DNA of 64,000 nt from Annulohypoxylon bovei var. microspora (taxonomy: Eukaryota > Ascomycota > Sordariomycetes > Xylariales > Hypoxylaceae): NCBI GenBank assembly GCA_022836615.1, contig MU405296.1:103786-167785 (forward strand). The letters run 5' to 3'. Position numbers and translations under genes: made by a program. Positions 49,045 to 60,546 of the stretch are shown here, in pieces (positions within the stretch are counted from its first letter, which is position 1; every line of letters begins with the position of its first letter). A model generated the notes under the pieces. The model had not been told where the DNA came from. It searched no databases and saw only the letters and a list, made by a program, of their open reading frames with translations.

Positions 49045-50509
49045 ATGCCGACCACCGTACAATCTGCACAGCTCTCGAACACCGAGACCTTATACCTCAC
49101 CGGCCTCACCTTAGTTTGCGTTACCGTCCTCGTGCGAACCTTCGATGGTGAAGGTGAACCGCTCATCGCATCTCTGGCTCTTAGTGGCCTAGCATTTGCC
49201 GCTAGTTATGCTATGATACGATGGCTTGGTCCTACTTTCATCAAGGCCGGATTGAAGGGTCGTGATTTATCGAAGGTGAATAACAGCCATTACATTCCGG
49301 AATGTATGGGAGCTATATGCGCCGTGGTGTACCTTCTGATCATTATCATCTTCATACCCTTTCCGTTCTACAAGGACATAGTGGTCGCTACTAGTGGTGG
49401 TGGAAACCGTGATGTTGTTATGAACGTCGAGTTTGTTCAGAAGGGAAGACTACTTCACAAGTTCCCTCATAGCAAGGTATGATGCCCTTCGGTAGCTCTT
49501 ATGACATGGAACTAATTGTTCACAGCTCGCCTCTTACCTCTCTGCCATCATCTCTCTCCAATCGATCACCCTCCTTGGCATTGGCGATGACCTGTTCGAT
49601 ATTCGCTGGCGACATAAGTTCTTCATCCCGGCCTTTGCCTCCATTCCGCTCCTTGTCATCTACTTCATCGACTTTGGAGTCACGTCGATTGTTCTCCCCA
49701 CCTTTCTCCAGCCCTACATAGGCCGCGAACTATTCGACCTTGGCATCCTCTACTATGGATACATGTCAGCGTTTTCCATCTTTAGTCCCAACAGCATCAA
49801 TATTCTAGCCGGAATCAATGGGATTGAAGTTAGCCAGAGCATCGTCATTGCGCTACTTCTCGCATTCAATGATGCCCTCTACCTACTTACGCCGTATCCT
49901 CACCCTGCCACCGATTCGCACTTGTTCTCACTATACTTTCTCCTACCATTCTTAGGTGTCAGCTTCGCGCTGCTAATCCACAATTGGTATCCCGCTCGCG
50001 CCTTTTGCGGGGACACCTACTGTTACTTCGCCGGCATGGTGTTCGTGGTGGTTAGTATCCTAGGCCATTTTTCGAAGACCCTGATCCTACTTCTGGTACC
50101 TCAGATCTTCAATTTTGTCTACAGCACACCCCAGCTGTCCGGGCTGGTTCCGTGCCCGCGCCACCGTCTGCCGCATTTCAACGCGCGAACCGGATTACTC
50201 GAGCCTAGCGTGACCAAGTGGGAGAAGGACAAGCAACCCCGCCCTATCATCGGACAGGCCTTGCGATTATTGGCGCGATTCAAGCTGTTACGTCTCAAGG
50301 AGGATGAGCAGGGCCGAATCGAGGAGACGAGCAACTTCACGATTCTGAACCTCTGGTTGGTCTGGCGTGGACCGATGCGCGAGGATAAGTTAGCTGTGGA
50401 GATTACGGCCATGCAAGCCCTACTGGGCCTCTTTGGCCTCTTCGTCAGACACCGACTAGCACTCCTCATCTTCAGAGAGGATAACCTCAATATAAGAAGC
50501 GCAGTCTAG
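49045..50509 (+). CDS. ALG7: UDP-GlcNAc:dolichyl-phosphate GlcNAc-1-P transferase
   Basis: Two exons (49045-49476 and 49526-50509, intron 49 bp) give 471 residues. ALG7 catalyses the first step of the lipid-linked oligosaccharide pathway in the ER membrane, transferring GlcNAc-1-P to dolichyl phosphate. Conserved motifs occur in order: HYIPECMGAI after the second helix, YKDIVVATSGGGNRDVV, LLGIGDDLFDIRWRHK (Asp165/166), NSINILAGINGIEV, and HNWYPARAFCGDTYCYFAGM. About ten membrane helices and the C-terminal VPCPRHRLP segment match. This enzyme is the tunicamycin target. Length is normal and the gene appears intact. Confidence 0.97.
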
Positions 50510-52362
50510 CTTCGAGAGTTAGGTTGGAGTGGATTTCCAGAGATACCCAATGTTGCACAAAGGAAAAATATGGAACGGTAGCTGGCTCGCGGTGCCTAGG
50601 CTATTTCATGTACATAAGTGAATACATCGCAATGAAATGCGAGGCCTGATCGGTATCAGGTCGCTGATTTACTAAATAAAAAAAAATAAAAAAATCATCA
50701 ATTGCCCTGCTAGTGATAGCTGCCATTTTACGCCCGGAAGCAGAACTAAGGTATGCATATATGTACCAGACTCGACTCTTCTTACTAAGTAAGGCATAGT
50801 CTAAGCCTCAACACTCGGAGTTCGGATGGTTTGCGTACGATGATATACGTAGGTAGATTGCGTGTAGTCTGATTTAATTGGGCGGCGTATGACAGGTCAA
50901 GCCTTAATCCTTTGAATCTGAGACATAATAGCCCATTTTAAGTATTACAACTAGCTATCAGCGATGGTGGTGATATTGGTTTTCAAGGTTCCCATACCGC
51001 TACACTACTACAACATTCTCAAGTTCTACGAACGTACTTACCTTAGGTAGGCTATAAAACTATATGCATACATGCATGTATAGAAGAATCCACACGTGTA
51101 TACTAACAGCATAACGATTCGCTGAAACGTCACATACGGCCAGTCTTCGGTATCTGCCGACATCTCTAACCACACGGCGTTGTCAAAACATGCGTGTATG
51201 TGCAAAACTAAAGGCCGAAGCAGCAGATCCCCCCTAAAAAAAAAATCCAAATCGAGCCGTCGACCGTAAGATCCAGCTTCGTTTTAAGTCGAGAACGAAC
51301 CATGTTTGGTGTGCCTTTTAGGTAGGTATGTATCCAATGTATTTCCAAAGAACGGCTGCTTTTCTGTCTCCTATTATCGCTGTCATCCTCATTCATACCC
51401 GCTAATTCTGAGGTCCTTAAGACGAGCCAGCGAAACACCGCACAAAGACACTTTTTTTTTTCTTGCGTTACCTTATGAAAATCATCCAAATTAAACCAAA
51501 TCGTGCGACCGGCTTAACTTATAGATATCTGACTCATCCGTAGCAGTAAGTCAGCCTCGAAGTCAGACCCTTCGAGTCATATGGATCGAAGGCATAGTAG
51601 CACTAGTCCAAGCAGAAATTCATCGTCACCTTGTCATGGAGGCACCGCGTAGTCTTTAACAAATCTTGCTCGGTTGGTATTGATCATCCCTAATATACGG
51701 GGTTCCCGCAGATTCCGAGCTGCAGCCCTCATCTAGTCATGCAGTTGTAGGCATCGTCACCTCCTTTCCCCAGTCCTTACACCCCACAACCAAAGCTTTC
51801 GGCTTCTAGTAGTAGTACATATACGATATACGAATCTCTACAACCTTTTGGACTCCGTTTTCCTTTGTAGTCTTTACGACTACCTGATCCCTCAAGAGCT
51901 GCGTTACCCGCCGAAGGCGGGTCTCTTGGTAGCCGGAATGATGGTACGGTCGTCAACATCCAATCCAGTCCGAGTCAAGTCAAAGCCAAACCACATAAGA
52001 GCCCTCACGCCCGACCACGTGAAAAAAGTTCGATTCGATATGAAGCTGTCGATTGCGAAATAAACCGATATCTTTTGCGAAAAACCTCATGACAATTCCC
52101 CGTCACGAACCACCCCATACCTCATTTAATAATACCCTCCCCAACGCCTGACGCAGAAAATGATGCCGTCCAATCCGACACGTCAATCCACTTCCAGATC
52201 CTAATAACCCATACGACCGCGTCTAATTGAGGTACAGCTGAGAAGAGATATACCCGACTGTGGAATGGCAGGAATGCTATCAAGCAATAGTAACAGCTTA
52301 GACACCGAATGTTCCTACCTATATATCACGAGTATTTTCGACACATCGCTCTGATCTAAGAT
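50510..52362. other. Intergenic, no gene supported
   Basis: 1.85 kb between convergent genes. Short frames (51038-51250, 51208-51489, 51777-51959, 51848-52063) overlap on opposite strands and show no domain. A hairpin CCCGCC GAA GGCGGG lies near 51908-51922. Confidence 0.5.
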
Positions 52363-55158
52363 CTAGTCCGCACTTTTCTCGGCGAGTGTAGGTTCGAGCA
52401 TCACCGTATCCGTAGATGTAGGTGATTTGGCCTCTTCTACAACAGTGACTGGCGGCTTTAGCGAAGGTCCCACCGGCTTCGCCGCGGCTGCTTTGTTCAT
52501 CCTGCTTTTCGTGTAATCACTCAAGCTTAGCTTCTTCTTGACCGGACTAGGTTGAACTGCGACGCCATTCACTGACGTTTGCGCAAAAGGGCTAGGTATA
52601 TTGCCGGCGGAAAAGGGCGATTGAACTAGGGTTCCGTTGGCGGACATCGGGGTTGTCACATTGGACGTCGCGGAGCTATTAAACGCAGGAACAGGAGGCA
52701 TTTGGACACGCAATTCGGGCGACTTGTTCTTGATTGGCGTAGCTGCCGTTGGAACCCCAACTAAGGGGGGTTTGATGTTCGTAGGTGATGTGGATGGAGC
52801 GTCGGTCATGGGCGTATCGGTAGTTGAGTTTATTGGTAACGGCGATGGCTTATCTTGCTTTGCAACTTCTGGGACCACTAACGCCGGACTGTGTTCTGTC
52901 GTGGGGGAATCTAAATCCATCTTCACCATAGCAGACACAACCGACGTAGGTGAGACAGCATGAACTACTCTTCTACGGTCTTCATCCGCGCGCAGACGAT
53001 GCCGCGATTCTAACAACCGTTTCGAAAGGGAAACAACTCGCCGTTTTGGTTTCGGGGCCTGCCTAGCACTGCTAAACCATTCTCCATCAACCGGATCTGT
53101 CTGGACGGACGCGTCGCGATATTCTGGACGTGGTCCTTGTGAAGAGCGCCGCGATGGATCCCGAGTAGAACTATTCCGCGGGTCGTGGTTGAAATGGCTA
53201 ATTGTATTTGGTGATATTGCGCTTGACGGCGAACCTGACATACTTCGTGAAGTACCAGCATCGACGTAGCGACGCTCGGAAGCACCGTTGGGAACTCCTA
53301 TCGAGTGGATAGATGAACCTCTCGGTTTGGGCTTTGTAGTCGTGGCGGGATTGTTAGTGCCATCTGAAATTCGCTTTTTTTTTCGTGGGGGCTGTTGCTG
53401 CTCCATTCGACGGAAAGAATCTTCAACCATTTGAACTTTTCGCTTGTCTCTATCGGTAAGTTCTGTCAATACACCTAACGTATCGAAAGAACCTTGCCGT
53501 GGTGCAGGAGTCATATCTCGACTAGGAGGTTTACTATGTGATGAACCGGAATCGTTATCCGCCCCATCATCGCCGTGGCCTTCACTAGGGGCCCGACTAT
53601 TTGTGGCATGACCAGTGCTCGTCGGTGAGATGGCGTTCGTCTTGGGCTTTCGGGGTTTCTTTTTAGCACCCTTAGATTCCTTTGATTGCTGTTGTGGCTT
53701 CATTATGTAGTTCCGATGAAATCGAGTAAACGCACAACCCTCAGCTAAATCGCATGCACACCCGCCATATTCAGTCAGTATGGCATGAACCCACGAGGCG
53801 ATGCTTTGGTACGTCTCCGTCTCCTTCTCATTGTATGGTGGCTGGGTACCTGCTTCTTCGTCACCGAGACCAAGCAGCTGAGCCCATCTTTGTGCCACAT
53901 CTTTCTGGAGGTTGAATTCCCACGGAATGGTGATCTGTTCCGAGGGTACTATCCGGCGATCGCTCACGAGCCAAAAGTGATACTCAGAGCTGTCGGATAA
54001 ATAAGTATCTAATACCGCATTTGGTTTGCAACTTCGTCGGACATAACGAGCGAGGGAGCCTTCCTTTCGGGTATCGATATAGATAGGGAGCATCGGATGG
54101 AAGAATACAAATGGAAGCGGAGAGCTTAACTCCTGCCAGCGATTCTCTGGGTCTTCGCAGTAATCTTTTTGTATTCCAATCTGGCCGTTTAGTTCTATCA
54201 AAGGCACGTCCTTGTCAATTGTTTCCGAGGTTGTTAAATGTTGCGAATGTACAAAGGTATCCGATCCAACGGCTACTTTCTTAGACTCCACTCGCGGGGA
54301 AGCCTTGGTAGAATCTATGTTAGGCGGTAAGGATTGGAAGACATCGTCGAAAGCCCATCCTGTTTCTGCTCTCAATTTGTCATGATCCCGCAGCCATAAC
54401 GATAAAACATTTGAAATAGAAAGACTGGCAAAAGAGTTTGTCTGGACAATGGATACATCACTGTCATCCTTGTATAGATTTAAGAAGGCGTTCGAGTACT
54501 GCATCTCAAACTCGTGATGGGCATCTGGGGGTGTGGTGGCAGGGCTGGGTGGATGGCCGTGGGGATTCCCAGCCTTTTGGCCATATGAAGGGCTGCGTTT
54601 CGGGTTTTGCGAGCTGATGGATTGGCTCGGCCGGTGGGTGCTTTTGGACTTTTTGTGTTGGTGAATAGAGGGGTAGTCGTGGGTATGTTTAGAGTTGGAA
54701 TCGGAAGTAGCGTGGCCATTCGGTGTTAGGTCTGTCGGTTTGGCCTTCTTTTTGTTATTTTTAGTCGGAGGTCGTTTGACCTTCCTCTCAGACGCCTCCG
54801 TTGTATTTGGTTTACTTCTTCGTAATCGTTGCCGCTCAAATGCACCTTGGCGATCAAGCGGTCGAGGCTTACAATCAGAGCAGGAGTGAGCGAAATCTTC
54901 TCGTAAGGCCTCGTCGATGGTGTGGGGATAATAACATTCGATATGTTGCCAGGTATCGCACGTTTCGCAATAGATAGTGTTCCCGTCATCGTCAGCAAAG
55001 TCACAAATACACTTGATCGTATAGGGTTCTTCCTCGATCGGTGCCTGGACCTTGTGCGAGACATGGTTCAGCAAGGCAGGTGTGGATTTGGGACTGAGGA
55101 CGGCCGTCTGACTCGGAGTCACTGATTGCGTCGGCAAGGATGAGAGCCTGTCAGTCAT
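52363..55158 (-). CDS. Set3-like PHD and SET domain protein
   Basis: A single exon encodes 931 residues. Residues 50-96 form a PHD finger (CICDFADD, YCETCDTWQHIECYYP, CSDCKP), a histone-tail reader. Residues about 300-425 form a SET domain of the divergent Set3/SET4/MLL5 type, with RYVRRSCKPN at about 370 and HFWLVSDRRIVPSEQITIPW. In yeast Set3 is the scaffold of the Set3C histone deacetylase complex and appears catalytically inactive; this assignment follows from the domain pair and order. The rest is low-complexity Ser/Pro/Thr-rich with basic Lys/Arg segments. The product is nuclear, and the start MTDRLSS fits. Confidence 0.9.
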   Translation of the reverse strand: MTDRLSSLPTQSVTPSQTAVLSPKSTPALLNHVSHKVQAPIEEEPYTIKCICDFADDDGNTIYCETCDTWQHIECYYPHTIDEALREDFAHSCSDCKPRPLDRQGAFERQRLRRSKPNTTEASERKVKRPPTKNNKKKAKPTDLTPNGHATSDSNSKHTHDYPSIHQHKKSKSTHRPSQSISSQNPKRSPSYGQKAGNPHGHPPSPATTPPDAHHEFEMQYSNAFLNLYKDDSDVSIVQTNSFASLSISNVLSLWLRDHDKLRAETGWAFDDVFQSLPPNIDSTKASPRVESKKVAVGSDTFVHSQHLTTSETIDKDVPLIELNGQIGIQKDYCEDPENRWQELSSPLPFVFFHPMLPIYIDTRKEGSLARYVRRSCKPNAVLDTYLSDSSEYHFWLVSDRRIVPSEQITIPWEFNLQKDVAQRWAQLLGLGDEEAGTQPPYNEKETETYQSIASWVHAILTEYGGCACDLAEGCAFTRFHRNYIMKPQQQSKESKGAKKKPRKPKTNAISPTSTGHATNSRAPSEGHGDDGADNDSGSSHSKPPSRDMTPAPRQGSFDTLGVLTELTDRDKRKVQMVEDSFRRMEQQQPPRKKKRISDGTNNPATTTKPKPRGSSIHSIGVPNGASERRYVDAGTSRSMSGSPSSAISPNTISHFNHDPRNSSTRDPSRRSSQGPRPEYRDASVQTDPVDGEWFSSARQAPKPKRRVVSLSKRLLESRHRLRADEDRRRVVHAVSPTSVVSAMVKMDLDSPTTEHSPALVVPEVAKQDKPSPLPINSTTDTPMTDAPSTSPTNIKPPLVGVPTAATPIKNKSPELRVQMPPVPAFNSSATSNVTTPMSANGTLVQSPFSAGNIPSPFAQTSVNGVAVQPSPVKKKLSLSDYTKSRMNKAAAAKPVGPSLKPPVTVVEEAKSPTSTDTVMLEPTLAEKSAD

Positions 55159-57385
55159 AATCTAACATGCACCCCACGAGGTGATTGTCGGTGAGGTATG
55201 TGGAAGGAGATGGCGGTTTATCGTAAAAGCCCGGATGGCATGACGACGAATCCGGATTCGACGTGGCTGTAACCGGTTCCGAGGGATTCGAATGTTGACA
55301 GGTCGTCTCGTGGAAAGATCATTCGTAATTGTCGAGAGGGTAGCAAATCAAGAGCGCGGCGCGTCGAGGAATAATTGTTGTTGTTGTTCAGCACGTTTGA
55401 CACGCCCGGACTCGATATACGGGCGTGAATGAGCACACAAAGGACAGCACGGAAGACAAAAGGAAATTCGATATTTTTTGCAAAGCAGACGAAAGTGTAT
55501 GGTCGTCTGATCGCAAATACCAAGGAAATACTATGTCACGATAGTAGGTGTTGGATAGAATGGTGGAATGAAGATTTGAGGGCGTGTTCGCGAAAAGGGC
55601 GTGGCGACGGGAAATGACAATTTCGAGCTTTTTCCGTTTTTCTTCTTCCTTGTTTAGGGAAGAATGCGCCTCGAAGAAAAATGGGAGTAGAGCGGATCGG
55701 GTGTGAATGATGAGTTCGGAATTAAGTTAAGTTTAGGAGTATCTCGAGAGATTCGACGCTTGGGACTCAAGGAAAATGTAATTCGTGTTTGACTTGTCGC
55801 GGGAAAATGAGGGTGATGAGAGAGAATTGAGGAGTATGGAGTATGAGAAGGGAGAGTTAGAAGGCCCGGGTAGACCAAAGCCAAAAGAGTTGGCGGGTGG
55901 GAAAGAGAGAATGCGCGCCAAAGAGATTACCTACTGGTAGGTACCTTCTACCTTCCACCTAGACAGTCCAGTCCCTCTCTCTTTCCTTACCTGCTAAGTG
56001 CTGGGTGCTAGGTGCGGGTTGCTGGGCTGGCCCTGCAAGAGCGGAGAGGGAGCGAGAGCGTTGCAGGGCACTTGCAGCTCCCACTGACAATTTTGAGTAG
56101 TGGTGCGTGCATCAGCACCAATTGGCGTGGTTCTTGGGGTGGTGCGTAGTGGAAAGTAGTAGGAGCGATGGGAGTGAAGGCGGGAGAATAATGCCTGTGA
56201 AGGCTAGCACGTATTTGGGGAATGTACGGATGTACATGGTGCATGTATGTATTGTACATACTAATGTACTTGTACCAGTACAAAGAGAAGAGAATAAGAA
56301 GAAGAAAAAGATTGCTGTGGTGCAGCAGCAGTGCCCCATTACTTCCATGTGTGGCTGCTGCTGCTGTAGCTGGCTGGTGTGTTCTGATCCGGGTATGCGG
56401 GGCCACTTGGAAGATTTTGGTGCTGGGAACCACCAAAAGAAGGGACCCGTCTAAAAAACTCACCTGGACCTTCCATGACGCTGGTGAGAGATGCAGCACT
56501 TGCGACCAATAAAAAGTGGAGATGGTTCGAAAGAGGAAAAGGAGAGGAGAGCGGAAGCGGAAAGGAAATGAAAGAGAGTCGAGACACAACCAACCTGTTC
56601 TGCCTGTTGTACATTTCATTAGTAGGTAGGCATCCCAAGGAAAGGAAAATAATAAAAGATAAGATAAGAGCAAGGGGAGTTTTGGATGACTACCAAGATG
56701 ACCTTGCACTAAACCATTCAAAAAGCATGAAGAGTTGAAGGGTCGAGGGGAAAAATGGGAAAGTGCGCGCGAGGGGAGCAAGAGGAGCAAGTGTCGCTGA
56801 GGAGAAAAAAGGAAGCCACTCACATTGGAATGCATTGCGGCTTTCCTGCGCATTGGGCAATGCTCGAGGCAGAAACTAAACCAAAAGAGGGATAGACTAC
56901 CGCGCATAAATTCAACCAATAAAATTGTCTACTAATGCTTTTGTACTTCCTGCAACCATTTTTTGTGTCAAGCACTCAAGAAATAGATTCCGGTTTCGAT
57001 CACCACGGCTGAAAAATATTAGCGTGATAGAAATGGCTATCACTTTTCGTGGTGACCAAGTCGGAATGTGAGGTTGAGGAGTAATTTCTTCAGGTCATAT
57101 TAAAAAAATGATCTCCCGGTTCTGGTTCCCGTGGGATCAATCTTGAAATGGTTTATTTCAAATGAACAAAACCATCTCTGTTATGATTTGGAAATAAAAC
57201 AATATGGCGACAAGAAACTTAAGAGAGAAAAAATCAATCTAGCTTAGTGGGTGATAGGTAGAAAAGGCACAGATGGATAAACGACACATAGCTGTGGATG
57301 ATAATGTTTTTCGCAGGTAGGTATTCCGTACAAGCTTGCAATATGAGGGGAAAGAATTTATGTTATGACGGAAGAGTCAGCGGAG
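55159..57385. promoter_or_regulatory. Long purine-skewed upstream region of the Set3-like gene
   Basis: 2.2 kb without a supportable gene. The plus strand is rich in GGAA/GAGA tracts (especially about 56440-56800), so the transcribed strand of the Set3-like gene is pyrimidine-rich. This is consistent with a long 5' leader and CT-rich core promoter. The skew depletes stops and yields a false 303-residue frame at 56008-56919 (-). Confidence 0.45.
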
Positions 57386-58072
57386 CGGTAACTCTAGCAA
57401 AACAGGTGCCGTTTTTTGAATAAACAGGTAAATCCACCTTTTACCCACATATCATTGGCTAGAACATAGAAACCCTTGAAGGCTCCACAGTACCTAGGTA
57501 CTTAATATTGCGTACGCTAAGTGGTGGCATTAAAGGGTCCCACGTGACACTTTGGTGGCCTGAGCTTACTACACCAATCCAATAGAAATATCTAAATAAC
57601 TTTTGAATTCCATGAGGTATAATTATATAAAATAGACGATTGTGAAGCTCTCAATTCAACTGATTGAATGATGTAAGTTTCATTCGAATGCATCGACTCC
57701 TTCAAGTGTGGTTGAAGTTTGAAGTCAGCGAACCACATTTCTTGGCGACAGCACGTGATACCCTTACAAATCAACAAGCCTATGTACCTAAGTAAATGTG
57801 TAAGCTTTACATAATATTTAAATATTTAAAAGCTACTTGAATAAATAGAAAAAAAATCAAAAAGTTAATTTGATTAAAAGAATTTTTTCTACCTTTTTTT
57901 TTATTACATAGGTATTTATTAAGATTTAAAAATGTGTATGTGTAAAAGGTGTAATTGAATTGATACAAACGCTTTGAAAAGCTGCGACTTGCGTGCTTCT
58001 AATTGGCTGAAATCTTAAAAGTGGATTTACCTGTTTATTCAAAAAGTCGTACCTGTTTCGCTAGAGTTACCG
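57386..58072. mobile_element. Mutator-like MITE with 9-bp target duplication
   Basis: The 687-bp element is flanked by the perfect 9-bp duplication TCAGCGGAG (57377-57385 and 58073-58081). Terminal inverted repeats of about 52 bp start CGGTAACTCTAGC and include TTTTTGAATAAACAGGTAAA; a few differences separate the arms. A 9-bp duplication fits Mutator-like elements. The interior is AT-rich without a transposase; the frame 57592-57777 (-) is not credible. Confidence 0.92.
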
Positions 58073-58463
58073 TCAGCGGAGGTAGCTTTGTCTGTAATGA
58101 AGCTAGATCTACAGTAAGTCATCCTTGACACAGTGTGTGGCAGAGTGCTTGCTAACCGCAATCTCATTGGTTACCTCGGGGTTTCTAAAACCTGAATTTG
58201 TTTAAAAAGCGGGGGAGTGTCACTAGGACTTCCTTGTAACGGTAGAGTCCCAAGTAAGAAACGGTTACTATGCAATTAAAATACAGTAAATGAACTGGAC
58301 TCCATATCTAGATGTAGGCGCATTTATCCTTATATATCAAATTACTATCATTAAAGACAAACTATTGCAAAGAAGCTGTGAGTTTAAAGTCATGACGAAA
58401 TATGCAATATGACCTCGGGAATCTACTGTAAACTTCTAATATGAAATTCCTTGAACTGAAGCT

Positions 58464-58622
58464 TCAGGTCTTGCTGTGAAAGCGGGGGAAATATTCCGGA
58501 TCATCCTCCCACGTCCGCACAATTGGGTAGGCACATAGTTTGCTGGGAGGGCCCTGACATGCAAACTCAAGAGAATCTGATATTCCGTATGGTCGTGCTG
58601 TCCCGGACTCGCGGCATTCTTC
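58464..58622 (-). pseudogene. Possible exon fragment of an unknown gene
   Basis: After a good acceptor (TTGCAG just upstream at 58623) a frame reads about 52 residues starting EECRESGTARPYG and including LCAYPIVRTWEDDPEYFPR before a stop. Composition with Cys, Trp and Pro looks protein-like, but no upstream exon with a start could be joined. It may be a terminal exon of a decayed gene. This is a weak call. Confidence 0.25.
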
Positions 58623-60358
58623 CTGCAAGATGATCGTGTGATTGATATCGAAAAATTTGTGATTCGTGGATAGGTTGACAGAGCCTCGCTTCGTCGCAGA
58701 ACGCACATGAGTTGCTTTGGATTGCTTTTTTGACCGCCTCTCTATCTGCCATTAACCCGTCTGCATACGGCAGAGTGCTTGAACGTTTTGACCAAGATCC
58801 GATGCTTGGATGACAAGGTCTTAATGGCCTTCGTTGGTTGCATCCCGATCCAAAAATGCATGACATCGTGGCTGTGCTTGCAGTCTGATCTCACGCACCC
58901 AATCACTAATCCTTATTGTAGGGAAGGGTATTGGAGTCACGCCAATGGACTTCAGCCCGTTAGGTCTCCGTAGCTTCGCGAGCCGCCATTATTCCTCGGC
59001 TATGAACTAGGCAGAACTCAGAGTTGTGACGAGAACACTTTCGCAACTGAGCGCATCAGATCAATATCAAAATCAGACCCAGCGTTTCCTATTGTCATTT
59101 TCTCGGACTTTTAACGCGCAGAGGTCTGCCTCATATAGATAGTCTGTCTATTTGATCTACGACTTAGCAACGAGACTAAGGCAACCGAAAACTGGCATCA
59201 ACCACGCGTGTTTGGTAGAGCTAGCCGTACCGTGTCACATCTGAATGCGGACCAGACGCTAGGTGCCGTTGAATTCACTGCTAGGCTGCTGGTGCGACTT
59301 CGCGATTCCGAACGCAAGGAAATACTGGGGTTGTATGTAGGTAGTTGAACCCTGATGCTTGTGCATACATTACAGTAGCGAGGAAGACACCTAGGCAGTG
59401 ATGTAACTACTATGTGTGTTAATAATGGTCGATCCGACACATTTGCTTACGCACGTCCGGGTGGTTGCAGAAACACACGCAAACAAATAGACTTAGAAGT
59501 GTTTGAAAACCGGTCTACAGCTATAAATATCAGACAATCTATCCATAATAGAACGGCGATATTGTAGAGTGTAGTCAGACGGAATATGTTATACGAAGAA
59601 GTAGGTAGTTTTGGCCCCCTGAATGGATTTATAGTACGGGTCTTCTTTAAGGCATCGTGTAAAACGACGTTCACAATGAAAACTTGATTTGACAAGGTCG
59701 ACAGAAGTTGCGAGAGCTGCGATTCCGAAGTATAGTATAAAAGAACCAACTCCTCGATGTGCGATGTATGTTCCCCCCTTTTAGATGTTATTGTTCTTAG
59801 GTAAGGGCGCACCTCCCGATGTAAGTATTCCAACTCGAAGTCTCGAACGAAGACAGAGGGAAGAACAACCTTTTATGCAATGGAGAACTCATTGATGGAG
59901 TTAGCGTTTAGCGATTTCGGATGCTGTGGAGCCGATTCGTATTTTCCCGTCGGCCATTCTCTTTAAGGTAAGGCGTGACTGAAACCTGGCTTGGACAATC
60001 AAAACTATCGAATCAACTGATTATTTTTATGCTTGCTTACCAGTTTAACCTAATGTGGTAACCTGAATGTCACTAGCCACTTCTGCTGATTCAGCTTACT
60101 TAAGTACCTGGGTATTTATCTTGTACTTTTTATGTAATTATGCATAATTAATGATCTAAAGAGTTATGGTTAACCTCGAGATATATAATTTTCCTTCGAA
60201 TTCTCATCCTGTTTATATTTATCCATACACAGCATGCTACTACTTACGAACTATGACTTATTCCACGAGCCTATTAATTCATGAACTCGAGTTCTTTTAC
60301 TATCATCAATCCTAATACTGATCGTAATATTGTACACCGACAGCCTGATTCCCACTAA

Positions 60359-60388
60359 TTACACATTACACATTACACATTACATATT
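60359..60388. repeat. Short tandem repeat (ACACATT)n
   Basis: About four units of the 7-mer ACACATT lie in tandem, the last one degenerate. Confidence 0.75.
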
Positions 60389-60546
60389 AAAAGTTCATAT
60401 TCCTCATTCTCCTAACGGGAGATTACCTTCACCTTGACGAAGCTCTGAATGATCTCGATCGTGGACTATCGGAACCCCTAAACCATGGTTTTGCTCCAGG
60501 AAGCGCCCCCCGAGTTTTCAGTCTTGATAATATCCGCAGCCTATTC

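Larger units (their letters stand above)
58082..60546. other. Intergenic with a possible gene fragment
   Basis: 2.5 kb. Apart from the fragment at 58464-58622 and a short tandem repeat at about 60359-60388, no gene is supported. The minus-strand frame 59447-59833 (128 residues) has no recognisable domain or splice context. Confidence 0.4.

Noticed and set aside
56008..56919. 303-residue open frame on the minus strand
   Set aside because: It is low-complexity (Leu/Ser/Phe/Pro), has no domain, lies in the pyrimidine-skewed leader of the Set3-like gene, and is explained by stop depletion.
59447..59833. 128-residue minus-strand frame
   Set aside because: No recognised domain, no neighbouring exon and no homology I can name; one hydrophobic stretch is not enough to call a gene.
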